Of a stretch of DNA of 30,281 nt, positions 1-5,777 are shown one piece after another. The notes below the pieces were generated by a model. That model saw nothing but the letters and a program-made list of their open reading frames with translations. It ran no database searches and was not told where the DNA came from. Origin of the DNA: a virus; IMG/VR virus record IMGVR_UViG_3300042890_000093, positions 1 through 30,281 of that record. One strand, given 5' to 3'. Made by a program: the position numbers and the translations under genes. Within the stretch, counting starts at the first letter, position 1. Each line of letters opens with the position of its first letter.

Positions 1-1
1 C

Positions 2-22
2 GTATGGTTAAGGACTGCATAA
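2..22 (+). CDS. Tail fibre gene, 3' fragment (cut by window edge)
   Basis: The last six codons and TAA stop of a fibre gene, identical to the end of the complete collagen-like fibre gene at 14470-15498. The rest lies outside the window. The stop overlaps the ATG of the next gene (TAATG), as it does in the internal copy. Confidence 0.85.
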   Translation, partial: VWLRTA

Positions 23-123
23 TGGAAAAGATGATTACCTACGGCATAGGCGGCTATGACCCAACCAAGCCAAATAACAACATCGTTGAAATCAAAGACA
101 TCCCAGATACGGAGACAGAATGA
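22..123 (+). CDS. Small 33-aa protein after the fibre gene, unknown function
   Basis: A 33-residue frame starting [11 protein letters not shown], polar and acidic at the C terminus (ending DTETE). It overlaps the fibre stop by one base and the next gene by four (ATGA), so it is probably translated by coupling. The gene at 15498-15599 is identical. I recognise no domain. Its place between the fibre and a holin-like gene fits a short tail-tip or lysis-cassette accessory protein, but that is only positional. The tight overlaps on both sides and presence in both copies support it being real. Confidence 0.6.
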   Translation: MEKMITYGIGGYDPTKPNNNIVEIKDIPDTETE

Positions 124-263
124 ACATGAAGCACCCAGCAGTAATAGCACTCGGAGCATTCCTCGCAGTATGGGGAACTACATCGAACTTCTCACTCGAC
201 TATCGCGCCATCCTTGGATCAATCGTTGCCGGACTCTTCGGCTACGCGAGCCCTAAAAAGTAA
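120..263 (+). CDS. Small holin-like membrane protein, phage A (47 aa)
   Basis: A 47-residue protein beginning MNMKHPAVIALG, with two short hydrophobic stretches (about residues 5-18 and 31-43) and a lysine-rich tail (PKK). Size, hydrophobicity and position after the fibre fit a phage holin or lysis accessory protein of the inner membrane. The start ATG overlaps the upstream TGA, and the stop overlaps the next ATG (TAATG). Only its first 8 bases are shared with B; the B gene at the same place (15596-15778) is a different holin-like sequence. The call rests on position and composition, not on a family match. Confidence 0.55.
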   Translation: MNMKHPAVIALGAFLAVWGTTSNFSLDYRAILGSIVAGLFGYASPKK

Positions 264-460
264 TGGACGCGGTAGATATTGCGGCAGTCGCCGTAGGAAT
301 AGTTACAGTCCTTGGCGGAGTAGCTGCTTATCTACAATTCTTGGTTAAGCATTACCTAAATGAACTTAAGCCTAACGGCGGCTCATCGATCAAGGATCAA
401 GTTAATCGACTAGAAGCGCGTGTCGATACCATCATCGAATTATTAGGTAAGTCACACTAA
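263..460 (+). CDS. Small membrane protein with coiled-coil tail (holin-like), phage A
   Basis: A 65-residue protein with one strongly hydrophobic N-terminal segment (about residues 4-26, rich in V, A and G), then a charged helical region with heptad character (about 43-62, including VNRLEARVDTIIELL). One membrane anchor plus a cytoplasmic coiled coil is typical of small actinophage membrane proteins found in lysis cassettes. It directly follows the 47-aa gene with a one-base overlap, so the two may act together in lysis. A holin role is inferred from topology and context. Confidence 0.55.
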   Translation: MDAVDIAAVAVGIVTVLGGVAAYLQFLVKHYLNELKPNGGSSIKDQVNRLEARVDTIIELLGKSH

Positions 461-464
461 TTCC

Positions 465-686
465 ATGGCACGAAAGAAAGTCATCGATCTCGATACTTAC
501 TCACAGCTAGACGCGTGGGCTATTAGCCTGCATGAAATGTATCGCGCACTTAGGCGAGCAGGTTTTGCCGTTGATCTATGTTTAGCAATTATCGCTGATC
601 GAGACGCTTACCCAGACTGGATCTTGCCATCGATCCCCGACCGAGTGGATCGCATACCCTACGAGGATGATGACGACGAGGATTAA
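465..686 (+). CDS. Hypothetical 73-aa protein with acidic tail, phage A
   Basis: A soluble-looking 73-residue protein starting MARKKVIDLD and ending in a run of Asp/Glu. It has an amphipathic middle (YRALRRAGFAVDLCLAIIAD). Proteins of this form commonly sit beside the metallophosphoesterase in small actinobacterial phages, but I know no function. The stop is immediately followed by the start of the phosphoesterase gene, so the two are probably cotranslated. No good Shine-Dalgarno is visible before the ATG. B has no counterpart here. The frame holds six GATC sites in 222 bases. Confidence 0.6.
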   Translation: MARKKVIDLDTYSQLDAWAISLHEMYRALRRAGFAVDLCLAIIADRDAYPDWILPSIPDRVDRIPYEDDDDED

Positions 687-1433
687 ATGAAGCGAATAGT
701 CATAGTGAGCGACCTACAGGTTCCGTTCCACGATAGACACGCAGTTAAGAATCTAGCCAGTTTTATCAGTAAGTTTAAACCGCATGAAGTAGTGACAATA
801 GGTGACGAGATTGATTTCAACACAATTAGCAAGTGGGCAGAAGGAACCCCAGAAGCCTATGAACAGACTCTTGGAGAAGATCGCGATGAAGCTGTTCAGG
901 TACTTTACGATCTCCAAGTAACTCAAATGATCAGGTCTAATCACACAGACCGCCTTTACAATCAAATTATGAGGAAGATTCCATCGTTCCTATCCTTGCC
1001 AGAGCTTCGATTCGAGAAGTTCATGCAGTTAGACGAATTGGGCATTACCTTCCATCGCAAGCCTTACAACATCGCACCGGGCTGGATAGCAGTACATGGC
1101 GATCACACCCCTATCAAGTCACAAGGGGGCTTATCAGCCCTAGAAGCAGCCCGTAGGCATGGCAAGAGCGTCATCTCAGGACATACTCACAGGGCAGGGC
1201 GATCGTCCTTCTCAGAGGCCTCTGGAGGCCGTATAGGGCGTATCCTGCATGGCGTAGAAGTAGGCAATCTCATGGACTTTAGCAAGGCGTCATATACCAA
1301 GGGATCAGCCAACTGGCAACAGGCATTCGCCATCATGTACGTCGATGGCAAGAACGTCCAAGTCGATCTCATCTACCTGGAGAAGGATGGCACATTCATA
1401 GTCTCAGGCAAGCGCTATGGACGACCTAGATAA
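687..1433 (+). CDS. Calcineurin-like metallophosphoesterase, phage A
   Basis: A 248-residue protein with the metal-binding motif order of the calcineurin-like phosphoesterase family: SDLQ (D9; the usual DxH is DxQ), GDEID (39-43), RSNHTDR (N85 and H86, a variant of GNHD), VHGDH (H137) and SGHTHR (H166, H168). Such enzymes use two metals to hydrolyse phosphomono- or phosphodiesters. In phages the substrate is rarely known; nucleotides or DNA ends are plausible. It starts directly after the 73-aa gene and its 3' end overlaps a tiny acidic frame. Phage B lacks it, so it is accessory. The Q in motif I is worth noting, but the remaining ligands look intact. Confidence 0.85.
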   Translation: MKRIVIVSDLQVPFHDRHAVKNLASFISKFKPHEVVTIGDEIDFNTISKWAEGTPEAYEQTLGEDRDEAVQVLYDLQVTQMIRSNHTDRLYNQIMRKIPSFLSLPELRFEKFMQLDELGITFHRKPYNIAPGWIAVHGDHTPIKSQGGLSALEAARRHGKSVISGHTHRAGRSSFSEASGGRIGRILHGVEVGNLMDFSKASYTKGSANWQQAFAIMYVDGKNVQVDLIYLEKDGTFIVSGKRYGRPR

Positions 1434-1518
1434 CGAGCTTGATCGGGACATTGATGACCATATCGATGACGCAGAATCGTTACCATTTCGTTATCAAAAT
1501 CTTATTGACCTAGCCTAG
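1417..1518 (+). CDS. Possible 33-aa acidic protein, phage A
   Basis: A short frame starting MDDLDNELDRDIDD that overlaps the 3' end of the phosphoesterase gene by 17 bases. It is very acidic, with a hydrophobic end (NLIDLA). No strong ribosome site is visible, and the candidate promoter of the next operon lies inside it. It could be real, as small overlapping genes are usual here, or chance. I recognise no family. Confidence 0.3.
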   Translation: MDDLDNELDRDIDDHIDDAESLPFRYQNLIDLA

Positions 1519-1532
1519 CGATCTGGCATTCT
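1505..1532 (+). promoter_or_regulatory. Candidate early promoter, phage A
   Basis: TTGACC at 1505-1510, a 16-base spacer, then CATTCT at 1527-1532, just before the hairpin leader of the 51-aa membrane protein gene. The second half is a weak -10 that keeps only the A at position 2 and T at position 6. Phage B has TTGACC-N17-CATGCT at the matching place (16255-16283), which raises interest despite the weak consensus. Confidence 0.3.
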
Positions 1533-1534
1533 TA

Positions 1535-1563
1535 TCCCGTCGGGCCAACCAACCGACAAGGGA
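1535..1563 (+). promoter_or_regulatory. Hairpin overlapping the ribosome site of the 51-aa gene, phage A
   Basis: TCCC plus GTCGG (1535-1543) can pair with CCGAC (1553-1557) and GGGA (1560-1563), with loop GCCAACCAA and a two-base AA bulge. The GGGA arm is part of the Shine-Dalgarno (GGGAGC) of the ATG at 1570, so folding would hide the ribosome site. If transcription starts from the candidate promoter, the outermost TCCC might not be in the RNA and only the 5-bp core would form. The short gene-free gap 1519-1569 holds nothing else visible. Confidence 0.4.
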
Positions 1564-1569
1564 GCAAAG

Positions 1570-1725
1570 ATGTTCGATCCATCATTAGGTGATTTCCTAG
1601 TCATGATTGTAATGGCTGTGCTGTATTTCCACATTGGCCGCATTGTCGGCATGAGGGTAGGGTATCTCCAAGGGCGTAAAGCCGTTCGAGAATACTACGA
1701 AGCAAAAGAGAAGGTGCGAGTGTGA
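1570..1725 (+). CDS. Small single-span membrane protein (51 aa), phage A
   Basis: A 51-residue protein with a hydrophobic N-terminal segment (about residues 8-28, GDFLVMIVMAVLYFHIGRIV), then a basic, helical cytoplasmic tail containing G-Y-x-x-G-R-K. Phage B has a same-length protein at the same place (16360-16515) with an N-terminal span and a similar G-rich basic tail, so the pair are likely homologues. Role unknown. As first gene of the early DNA module it might tether replication to the membrane or act on the host, but that is speculation. A clear GGGAGC ribosome site precedes the ATG and lies in a hairpin. Confidence 0.65.
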   Translation: MFDPSLGDFLVMIVMAVLYFHIGRIVGMRVGYLQGRKAVREYYEAKEKVRV

Positions 1726-2000
1726 AAGCAAATGAAGTCCTATTATCAGCTACTGACATCATTGGAGACCGAGGACGAATATATGGTCATCCTCGTATCA
1801 ATCAGACTCGAATCGCATTACGACTCCAGCAAATGCTCGAAACTCCAATCTCAGACCATCAAGCATGTCTGGCGATGGTCGAAGTTAAACTTGCCAGATT
1901 ACAAGAAACAGCAGATCACATTGATTCCTATATCGACGCATGTGCTTACCTTGCACTAGCTTGCGAACTCATCACAGAAAAGGACGAGCAATATGTTTAA
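1722..2000 (+). CDS. DUF6378-like protein, phage A
   Basis: A 92-residue protein with GTG start overlapping the upstream stop (GTGTGA). The signature GDRGRIYGHP (about residues 16-25), a following NQTRIA, an alanine-rich VKLARL helix and DSYIDACAYLALA match my recollection of the DUF6378 phage family, whose members carry GDR-x-x-YGHP, K-[IL]-AR and a D-x-x-x-D-x-x-x-Y helix. The all-helical pattern resembles MazG-type nucleotide pyrophosphohydrolases, but no catalysis is established to my knowledge. It lies in the early DNA module, so a nucleotide-related role is possible. Phage B lacks it: there the 51-aa gene is followed directly by the ERF-like gene. Confidence 0.65.
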   Translation: MKANEVLLSATDIIGDRGRIYGHPRINQTRIALRLQQMLETPISDHQACLAMVEVKLARLQETADHIDSYIDACAYLALACELITEKDEQYV

Positions 2001-2688
2001 TCTTGAAGATTATGAAACAGTCGAAGAACGTCTAATTAAGTTTTGGAAGGAGCATCCAGATGGACAGATTCACACGAAGTTACTTGATTCAACCAGCGGC
2101 CGTTTTATTGTTGAGGCTTCTATATATCGCACAGAGGCAGATGTTCGGCCTTGGACAACAGGGCTGGCAGAAGAGACTATTCAGGGACGCGGCGTCAATG
2201 CGACAAGCGCGCTGGAGAATTGTGAGACGAGTGCTATCGGTCGAGCGCTTGCTAACGCAGGATATGCAACAAAAGGAAAGCGAGCGTCACGAGAGGAAAT
2301 GGGCAAAGTCATTAAGTCGAGTGAAGTAAAAGCTACGATCGATGAAGTAAAGGCTAAGATGGCCGACACATCTGGCACTTACATCCCAGTAGTTAAAGAG
2401 GAGGATCCATGGACTATCAAGCCAGCGACTATGCCGCCCACAATGGGGGAAGCTGTATCGATGGTGAAAGAGATAATTGGCGGCCAGACAGAGAAGGACA
2501 TTCCGAAATGCGCCCATGGGGACATGATCTGGCGTACAGGAGAGAGTAAGGGTAAGCCATGGGGTCACTTCAAGTGTCCTTATGCTGTAACTGGTGAACT
2601 TACTCGATGCCCATCACCTAACGATGTAATCTGGTACGAGATCAACAAAGAAACAGGCGCATGGCAACGACAGAAGGCGAGAGCATAA
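1993..2688 (+). CDS. ERF/Rad52-like single-strand DNA annealing protein with zinc-finger tail, phage A
   Basis: A 231-residue protein. The N-terminal half contains GRFIVEASIYR (about 37-47) and then ENCETSAIGRALANAGY (about 76-92), a helix motif seen in phage recombination proteins of the ERF/Rad52-like type. A Pro-rich acidic linker follows. The C-terminal part has C-x-H, a K-G-K-P-W-G turn and further Cys residues (KCAHGD, FKCPY, TRCPS), a likely zinc-binding domain. The expected role is binding and annealing ssDNA during replication or concatemer formation. B has a recognisable homologue (16516-17142). It overlaps both neighbours. The ERF assignment is from motif likeness only. Confidence 0.55.
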   Translation: MFNLEDYETVEERLIKFWKEHPDGQIHTKLLDSTSGRFIVEASIYRTEADVRPWTTGLAEETIQGRGVNATSALENCETSAIGRALANAGYATKGKRASREEMGKVIKSSEVKATIDEVKAKMADTSGTYIPVVKEEDPWTIKPATMPPTMGEAVSMVKEIIGGQTEKDIPKCAHGDMIWRTGESKGKPWGHFKCPYAVTGELTRCPSPNDVIWYEINKETGAWQRQKARA

Positions 2689-2918
2689 TGGGACGTTTAC
2701 AATTCCAGAACCAAGATGGTGAATGGGAGTCATTCCCAACCGAGGATGAGATTCATCGATCGAAAGAAGTCATAGCGATCCTTGAGGAGTTTACATTTAC
2801 GACTAGATGCTGCTTATGCAATGACGCAATACCTTACAAAGATATCAAGGTAAATCTGGCTAATAAGAGCTGGTCATGTTCTAAATGCCACGCGGTCAAT
2901 GGCCTCACAAAGCCGTAA
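2688..2918 (+). CDS. Small zinc-ribbon protein, phage A (76 aa)
   Basis: Starts MGRLQFQ at an ATG overlapping the previous stop (TAATG), preferred over an upstream in-frame ATG at 2661 inside the previous gene. Two Cys pairs, RCCLCN (about residues 49-54) and WSCSKCH (about 67-72), suggest a zinc ribbon. The middle is acidic and helical. Phage B has a shorter Cys-pair protein at the same place (17142-17342). Function unknown; DNA or protein binding within the early DNA module is plausible. Confidence 0.65.
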   Translation: MGRLQFQNQDGEWESFPTEDEIHRSKEVIAILEEFTFTTRCCLCNDAIPYKDIKVNLANKSWSCSKCHAVNGLTKP

Positions 2919-3339
2919 ATACCGGGGATTCTCGACTGAGCGAGTGGTCGCTAGGTTCCTATCGGAATGGTGGCCACATGCAGATATCGGTCGAGGGGCT
3001 GGAAAAGATATAACACATGTCCCGTTCGACATGGAAGTTAAAGCTAGATCGGCGTTCCAGCCAAAAGCGTGGATCGATCAGGTAACTAAAAGAGCTGCTA
3101 AAACTGGTGGGCTACCTCTAGTAGTTGCTCGCTTGAATGGTCAAGGGGAGAAGAGTCCACAGGACTACCTTGCGTTCATGAGATTGGGCGACCTGGTCGA
3201 TCTATTGCTTAAAGCAGGTTACGGGGATTTCAGCGATGATCTTGCTAAACTAGAGCCTATGAGATGCAAGATGTGTGGCGCATGGGCGTTCACCGAAACA
3301 TGCAGAACATGTCAGGTGGATCCAGATGCCAACTTATGA
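2899..3339 (+). CDS. PD-(D/E)XK nuclease, Holliday-junction-resolvase-like, phage A
   Basis: A 146-residue protein with the core of a small PD-(D/E)XK nuclease: E14 in GFSTERVVA, GAGKDITH (D37) and FDMEVKAR (E46-x-K48), followed by a long helix (WIDQVTKRAA) and a LPLVVARL strand. This layout is common in actinobacteriophage proteins labelled Holliday junction resolvases, which would cut branched DNA from recombination or packaging. The C terminus carries CKMCG and CRTCQ, an added zinc ribbon. B has a diverged nuclease at the same position (17345-17839). Fold fairly sure, substrate less so. The start lies inside the previous gene (20-base overlap). Confidence 0.7.
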   Translation: MASQSRKYRGFSTERVVARFLSEWWPHADIGRGAGKDITHVPFDMEVKARSAFQPKAWIDQVTKRAAKTGGLPLVVARLNGQGEKSPQDYLAFMRLGDLVDLLLKAGYGDFSDDLAKLEPMRCKMCGAWAFTETCRTCQVDPDANL

Positions 3340-3514
3340 GTTCGAGTGCGATAACGAGAACTGCGAGTCCAATGCTCGAATAGAACAATGGTACTCAGTC
3401 AATGAACCACATGATCTTATATGTCCTTATTGCCAATCATCGATGCACAAGGTTTACAGCTCTGTAGGGGTCTCATTCAAGGGATCAGGATTCTATTCAA
3501 CCGACAACCGATAA
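3326..3514 (+). CDS. FmdB-family zinc-ribbon protein, phage A (62 aa)
   Basis: Begins MPTYEFECDNENC and contains CPYCQ (residues 33-37), then a C-terminal GSGFYSTDNR. The MPxYE-C-x(n)-C...C-x-x-C pattern ending in GxGFYxTD is characteristic of FmdB-type putative regulatory zinc ribbons. These occur in bacteria and phages; in phages no role is established. The start was chosen at the ATG giving the family's MPTYE N terminus, inside the end of the nuclease gene. B has a smaller Cys protein here (17814-17969). Confidence 0.75.
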   Translation: MPTYEFECDNENCESNARIEQWYSVNEPHDLICPYCQSSMHKVYSSVGVSFKGSGFYSTDNR

Positions 3515-3541
3515 CAAAACACCGCTCTGAACAGGACTTTT

Positions 3542-3991
3542 ATGAATGTATTTGACACGCATGGTACTCTCAGGGCTAGAGCCCATCAGGGGCTCAAGGC
3601 GGCCCCGGTAGGGAGAGGCCGCAAGGTAGCCATCGCTATTGGGATATCTCTATCTATGGCAATGCCCCTAGATGCACAGGCGTCAAACCTTGCAATCAAA
3701 TACGTTAAAGAATTAGCAAAGTATCAGCTCACAGATAAACAAGAGTTATGCCATCATGAGATTATCTATAGAGAAAGTCGATGGAATCTAAGAGCTGTTG
3801 GTAATAAGAATGGCACTAAACAAACCTATGGCTTCTATCAGATCAAGAGTGATTCAATGCGTACTGCATCAGCAGTAAAGCAATTCTGGACTTATTGGCA
3901 TTATGTAATGCATCGTTATGGAGTAACAGAGTACGATGAGCCTAATTACTGTAATGCACTACATCATCTAAAGACTAAGGGTTGGCAATGA
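3542..3991 (+). CDS. Exported lytic-transglycosylase-like protein, phage A
   Basis: A 149-residue protein with a long basic N-region, a hydrophobic core (about residues 29-42, VAIAIGISLSMAMP) and a signal-peptidase-like site (AQA, after residue 47). The mature part has YRESRWNLRAVG (candidate catalytic E78), then YGFYQI, the E-S-x-W-N...Y-G-x-x-Q pattern of Slt/lysozyme-fold lytic transglycosylases, which cleave the peptidoglycan glycan backbone. The mature domain is short (about 100 residues), so it may be a minimal version. It sits before HNH and terminase, away from the endolysin, and B has the same arrangement. The start is uncertain: the ribosome site is weak and the signal region is hairpin-rich at DNA level. 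Confidence 0.65.
   Translation: MNVFDTHGTLRARAHQGLKAAPVGRGRKVAIAIGISLSMAMPLDAQASNLAIKYVKELAKYQLTDKQELCHHEIIYRESRWNLRAVGNKNGTKQTYGFYQIKSDSMRTASAVKQFWTYWHYVMHRYGVTEYDEPNYCNALHHLKTKGWQ
3579..3622 (+). other. Two GC-rich inverted repeats within the signal-peptide region, phage A
   Basis: GAGCCC (3579-3584) pairs with GGGCTC (3590-3595) around a 5-base loop, and GCGGCC (3599-3604) pairs with GGCCGC (3617-3622) around a 12-base loop. TTGACA lies just upstream at 3552-3557. Phage B also has a hairpin and a TTGACA at the matching place, with different sequence. They could be an RNA leader or an early/late boundary element; no function is shown. Confidence 0.35.
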
Positions 3992-4296
3992 GTAAGCGAT
4001 CAGCACTAAGGTCTAATGGTTCGACTACTCAATGGCGTAAGCTAAGAGAGATCGTTATTCGTAGAGATGGTGGTGCATGCCAGATGTGCGGTCAAGAAGG
4101 CAACCATGTCGATCATATTGTTCCACGCAAGTTAGGTGGGGATGACAGTCTTTTAAATTTACAATTACTGTGTGCTCAATGCAATTTACAGAAGGGGGGT
4201 AGGTTTTTTGATAAGCCTAGAACACCCATGACCCTCCTTGGTTCTTTTTACCCGAAAAACGCCTCAATAAGCCACTATCAGGATGATTCCGAGTGA
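3988..4296 (+). CDS. HNH endonuclease, phage A
   Basis: A 102-residue protein from an ATG overlapping the previous stop (ATGA). It shows the HNH/His-Me layout: CQMC (C31, C34), HVDHIVP (catalytic-type D42-H43), an N in LLNLQLLC, and C-x-x-C-N (C62, C65, N66). The two Cys pairs bind structural zinc. Directly upstream of the large terminase, as in many siphoviruses, HNH proteins assist terminase cleavage in cos-type packaging (known for HK97-like phages); that role is inferred here. B has the same gene at 18432-18761. Confidence 0.9.
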   Translation: MSKRSALRSNGSTTQWRKLREIVIRRDGGACQMCGQEGNHVDHIVPRKLGGDDSLLNLQLLCAQCNLQKGGRFFDKPRTPMTLLGSFYPKNASISHYQDDSE

Positions 4297-5750
4297 ATAT
4301 ACCTAATCAGGCTGAAACAGGCTCAGAAGGGCCTCAGACGGCTTACCGAGGTGTGACAGAACCCCGAATATGGACTAAATCCCCAGATTTGCCCTCTTAC
4401 GGCATCGATTTTATCGAATGGTGCGAGTCAATAGGTTACCTTTTGCTACCTTGGCAACAATTCTTAGCCCATGAAATCTGCAAAGTCACCGAGGACGACA
4501 AGTGGTATTTCAAAGAAGTGGGGGTCATTATCAGTCGCCAGAATGGTAAATCTACCTTCATGCAGCTCATGATTCTATGGAGAATGTTCGCTCTGGGGCA
4601 GAAGTTACAAGTCCACACAGCTCACAAACTGACTACATCGAGTGAGATATTCTGGAAGATCGATGACACGATCCAGAGCCATGCAAAATTAGTAGATGAC
4701 TTCGGCAAGAAGTACGAGTCCAAGGGATCGCAGGAGATCAAGTTAAAGTCCGGGGGCCGTTACTTGGTGCGAGCCAATAACTCAGCATCTCGTGGTATCG
4801 CTGCGCCAGATACGATCTACATGGATGAGGTTCGAGAGTTCCATGACGATGAAGTCTGGTCATCGCTTCGATATACCCAGATGGCTACTCCTAACCCACA
4901 GACTTTGATCTTCTCCAATGCCGGGGATCAACATTCGATAGTCCTTAATCGATTGAGAGAACGTGGACTAGCTGCGGCCGCTGGTGCAGATGATCGCATC
5001 GGTTGGTTCGAGTGGAGTGCGGAGCCAGGGTGCGACATCCGAGATAAGAACGCTTGGATGCAGGCCAACCCGTCCGCTGGCTACACAATCAGCCTGGACA
5101 ATCTCGAAGCGGCCATGTCCGATGAAGAGTCTATCGTCAGAACAGAACTTCTATGCCAATGGGTATCAGTAGTTAATCCAGCGATCAATCCAAGTAACTG
5201 GAATGCAGGCGCAAAGAAAGACCTCAAGTTAGATCGAGAAGCTCTCACATGGATGGCGATCGATCTCAGTCCGAACAGGCAAGAAGGCTCACTCGTAGCA
5301 GCCCAACAAGAAGGAGACAACATCAATGTCGTTCTACTCCAAACGTGGACGAACCCAATCAACCTCGATGCTAAACAAATTGCAAACGACGTCGCGGATT
5401 GGGTACGCAAATACCAGACAGAGACGGTTGCTTATAGTCGCCAGACATCCGGGGCTATTGCCGCTTTACTATCGCCAGCAGGTATCTCTACTACGGCTAT
5501 CGATGGCAGCGTATATGGTCAAGCTTGCGACGAGATGCTTACCGCGATCACTTCAGGACGACTTTTCCATCCAGAGCAAGATGAGTTCACAAGACAAGTC
5601 CTCTCAGCTGTAAAACTTCCGTTTAAGGATGGTGGCTGGTATCTAGGACGCAAGGTATCTAATGCCACAATCTGCGCGGCCGTTGCTATGGCAATGGTCT
5701 GCCACTTCGCGACTCGCGGAGAAGCGGAGTACGACATCGTGGTCGGATAA
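4293..5750 (+). CDS. terL: Terminase large subunit, phage A
   Basis: A 485-residue protein with GTG start overlapping the HNH stop. The ATPase domain has SRQNGKST (81-88, Walker A type) and TIYMDEVREF (Walker B, D178-E179). The nuclease domain begins with WMAIDLSPNR (D324). It pumps DNA into the prohead and cuts concatemers. The RQNGKST form is typical of HK97-like and actinophage terminases. No small-terminase candidate is evident upstream; the HNH protein or a Cys protein may substitute, or the small subunit may be unrecognisable. B carries a diverged homologue of 502 residues. Confidence 0.95.
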   Translation: MNIPNQAETGSEGPQTAYRGVTEPRIWTKSPDLPSYGIDFIEWCESIGYLLLPWQQFLAHEICKVTEDDKWYFKEVGVIISRQNGKSTFMQLMILWRMFALGQKLQVHTAHKLTTSSEIFWKIDDTIQSHAKLVDDFGKKYESKGSQEIKLKSGGRYLVRANNSASRGIAAPDTIYMDEVREFHDDEVWSSLRYTQMATPNPQTLIFSNAGDQHSIVLNRLRERGLAAAAGADDRIGWFEWSAEPGCDIRDKNAWMQANPSAGYTISLDNLEAAMSDEESIVRTELLCQWVSVVNPAINPSNWNAGAKKDLKLDREALTWMAIDLSPNRQEGSLVAAQQEGDNINVVLLQTWTNPINLDAKQIANDVADWVRKYQTETVAYSRQTSGAIAALLSPAGISTTAIDGSVYGQACDEMLTAITSGRLFHPEQDEFTRQVLSAVKLPFKDGGWYLGRKVSNATICAAVAMAMVCHFATRGEAEYDIVVG

Positions 5751-5763
5751 ATCGGACATAGTG

Positions 5764-5777
5764 TACAATATGCACTA
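5764..5777 (+). promoter_or_regulatory. Candidate leaderless -10 element before the portal gene, phage A
   Basis: TACAAT at 5764-5769 lies 8 bases before the portal ATG at 5778. No Shine-Dalgarno is present in the 27-base gap. That spacing would start a transcript at or next to the ATG, as in leaderless mRNAs common in Actinobacteria. No good -35 is visible 17 bases upstream, so support is modest. Confidence 0.3.

Larger units (their letters stand above)
1..127. repeat. Direct repeat, left copy of the shared segment
   Basis: These 127 bases are identical to 15477-15603, and the next base differs (g here, c at 15604). The segment covers the last codons of the fibre gene, the whole 33-aa gene and the first 8 bases of the holin-like gene. 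It is the right edge of the segment shared by phages A and B. An exact terminal overlap of this kind is also what a short-read graph assembler leaves when a contig starts at a branch point; that reading is inference. Confidence 0.97.

Noticed and set aside
3574-3640. Possible tRNA or small structured RNA gene
   Set aside because: The hairpins do not form a cloverleaf with a T-arm consensus, and the segment is in frame as a signal-peptide region. It is kept only as inverted repeats.
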